Positions 4,953-5,246 of a stretch of 5,246 nucleotides of DNA are shown here, piece after piece. Location of the stretch: contig CBDCGX010000038.1 of NCBI GenBank assembly GCA_965216965.1, forward strand, positions 1 through 5,246, read 5' to 3'. The position numbers were made by a program, and so were the translations under genes. Below the pieces are notes generated by a model that saw nothing but the letters and a program-made list of their open reading frames with translations, did no database searches and was not told the origin of the DNA. Within the stretch, counting starts at the first letter, position 1. Every line of letters begins with the position of its first letter. The DNA is from CBDAKK01 sp965216965. Its GTDB lineage: Bacteria; Spirochaetota; Spirochaetia; WTKD01; G963693115.

Positions 4953-5246
4953 ATGGAAAACATAATAAATGCTAGAGATATGATGTCCGATGCAAAATTT
5001 TACGAAGGATATTCAAGATACAGAGATGAAGATTCAAGATATGAAACATGGGATGAATCAGTAGAAAGAGTTATGAATATGCATAGAACATTTTTTAAAG
5101 ATAAAATGACAGATAAATTATCAAATGTAATAAATGAAATAGAGGATGGATATAAACAAAAGCTATTCCTTGGTGCACAAAGAGCGTTACAATTTGGAGG
5201 AGAACAACTGCTTAAACATAATTCTAGGCTATATAATTGCGCGGCA
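4953..5246 (+). CDS. nrdJ: Adenosylcobalamin-dependent (class II) ribonucleotide reductase, N-terminal part
   Basis: Only the first 98 codons are in the window and the frame runs off the right edge. ATG 4953 has TAAGGT at 4941-4946, seven... six bases upstream of the start. The visible part matches the N-terminus of monomeric class II reductases: FYEGYSRYRDEDSRYETWDESVERVMNMHR (residues 16-45) and RALQFGGEQLLKHNSRLYNCAA (77-98). Cys96 corresponds by pattern to the first cysteine of the active-site redox pair (Cys119 in the Lactobacillus leichmannii enzyme). The enzyme turns ribonucleotides into deoxyribonucleotides with a cobalamin-generated thiyl radical, without needing oxygen. The glycine-radical-like barrel and the remaining cysteines should lie downstream. 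It would set the dNTP supply for this cassette. Substrate form (di- or triphosphate) cannot be fixed from this part, although the monomeric type generally uses triphosphates. Confidence 0.9.
   Translation, partial: MENIINARDMMSDAKFYEGYSRYRDEDSRYETWDESVERVMNMHRTFFKDKMTDKLSNVINEIEDGYKQKLFLGAQRALQFGGEQLLKHNSRLYNCAA

Overview
This AT-rich window (about two-thirds A+T by eye) is a dense, single-strand block of a bacteriophage or prophage replication and nucleotide-metabolism region. All eleven supported genes lie on the plus strand with gaps of a few bases or short overlaps. The exceptions are a 96-bp leader at 1412-1507 and a 46-bp gap at 2279-2324. The first and last genes are cut by the window edges. 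A viral origin is supported by a DnaB-type helicase beside an N4 gp49/Sf6 gp66-family protein and an SSB, by DUF3310 and HNH-AP2 genes, and by clustered thyX, dUTPase and ribonucleotide reductase genes. ThyX, the dimeric dUTPase and the acidic end of SSB look, from memory, most like Campylobacterota (Helicobacter/Campylobacter/Sulfurimonas side) proteins. Both candidate promoters have a perfect TATAAT with no recognisable -35 box, which also fits that group. The host assignment is an inference.

Layout. (1) 1-1411, DNA replication: the C-terminal part of a replicative helicase, a gp49/gp66-family protein, and an SSB with a glutamine-rich tail and an unusual extension beyond its acidic tip. (2) 1412-1507, leader: a TATAAT box followed at the expected start-site distance by a perfect short hairpin, ahead of three small genes (88 aa unknown, 70 aa winged-helix-like, 95 aa DUF3310). 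(3) 2279-2996: a freestanding zinc-ribbon/HNH/AP2 endonuclease with its own extended -10 promoter, probably a homing insertion. (4) 3003-5246, dNTP supply: ThyX, all-alpha dUTPase, an unrecognised 128-aa protein, a small HAD-fold phosphatase, and the start of a monomeric adenosylcobalamin-dependent (class II) ribonucleotide reductase.

How they fit together. The class II reductase would make deoxynucleotides without needing oxygen. dUTPase converts dUTP to dUMP and ThyX methylates dUMP to dTMP. The HAD protein may be a nucleotidase in the same flow, but its substrate is unknown. The helicase and SSB then use the pool for replication. The most unusual points are the SSB extension past the Ile-Pro-Phe tip, the ThyX with Phe where the motif usually has a flavin-site His, the transcript-start hairpin, the 9-bp hairpin just after the dUTPase gene, and the orphan gene inside the dNTP cassette. 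I see no CRISPR array, IS element, attachment site or structural RNA gene.
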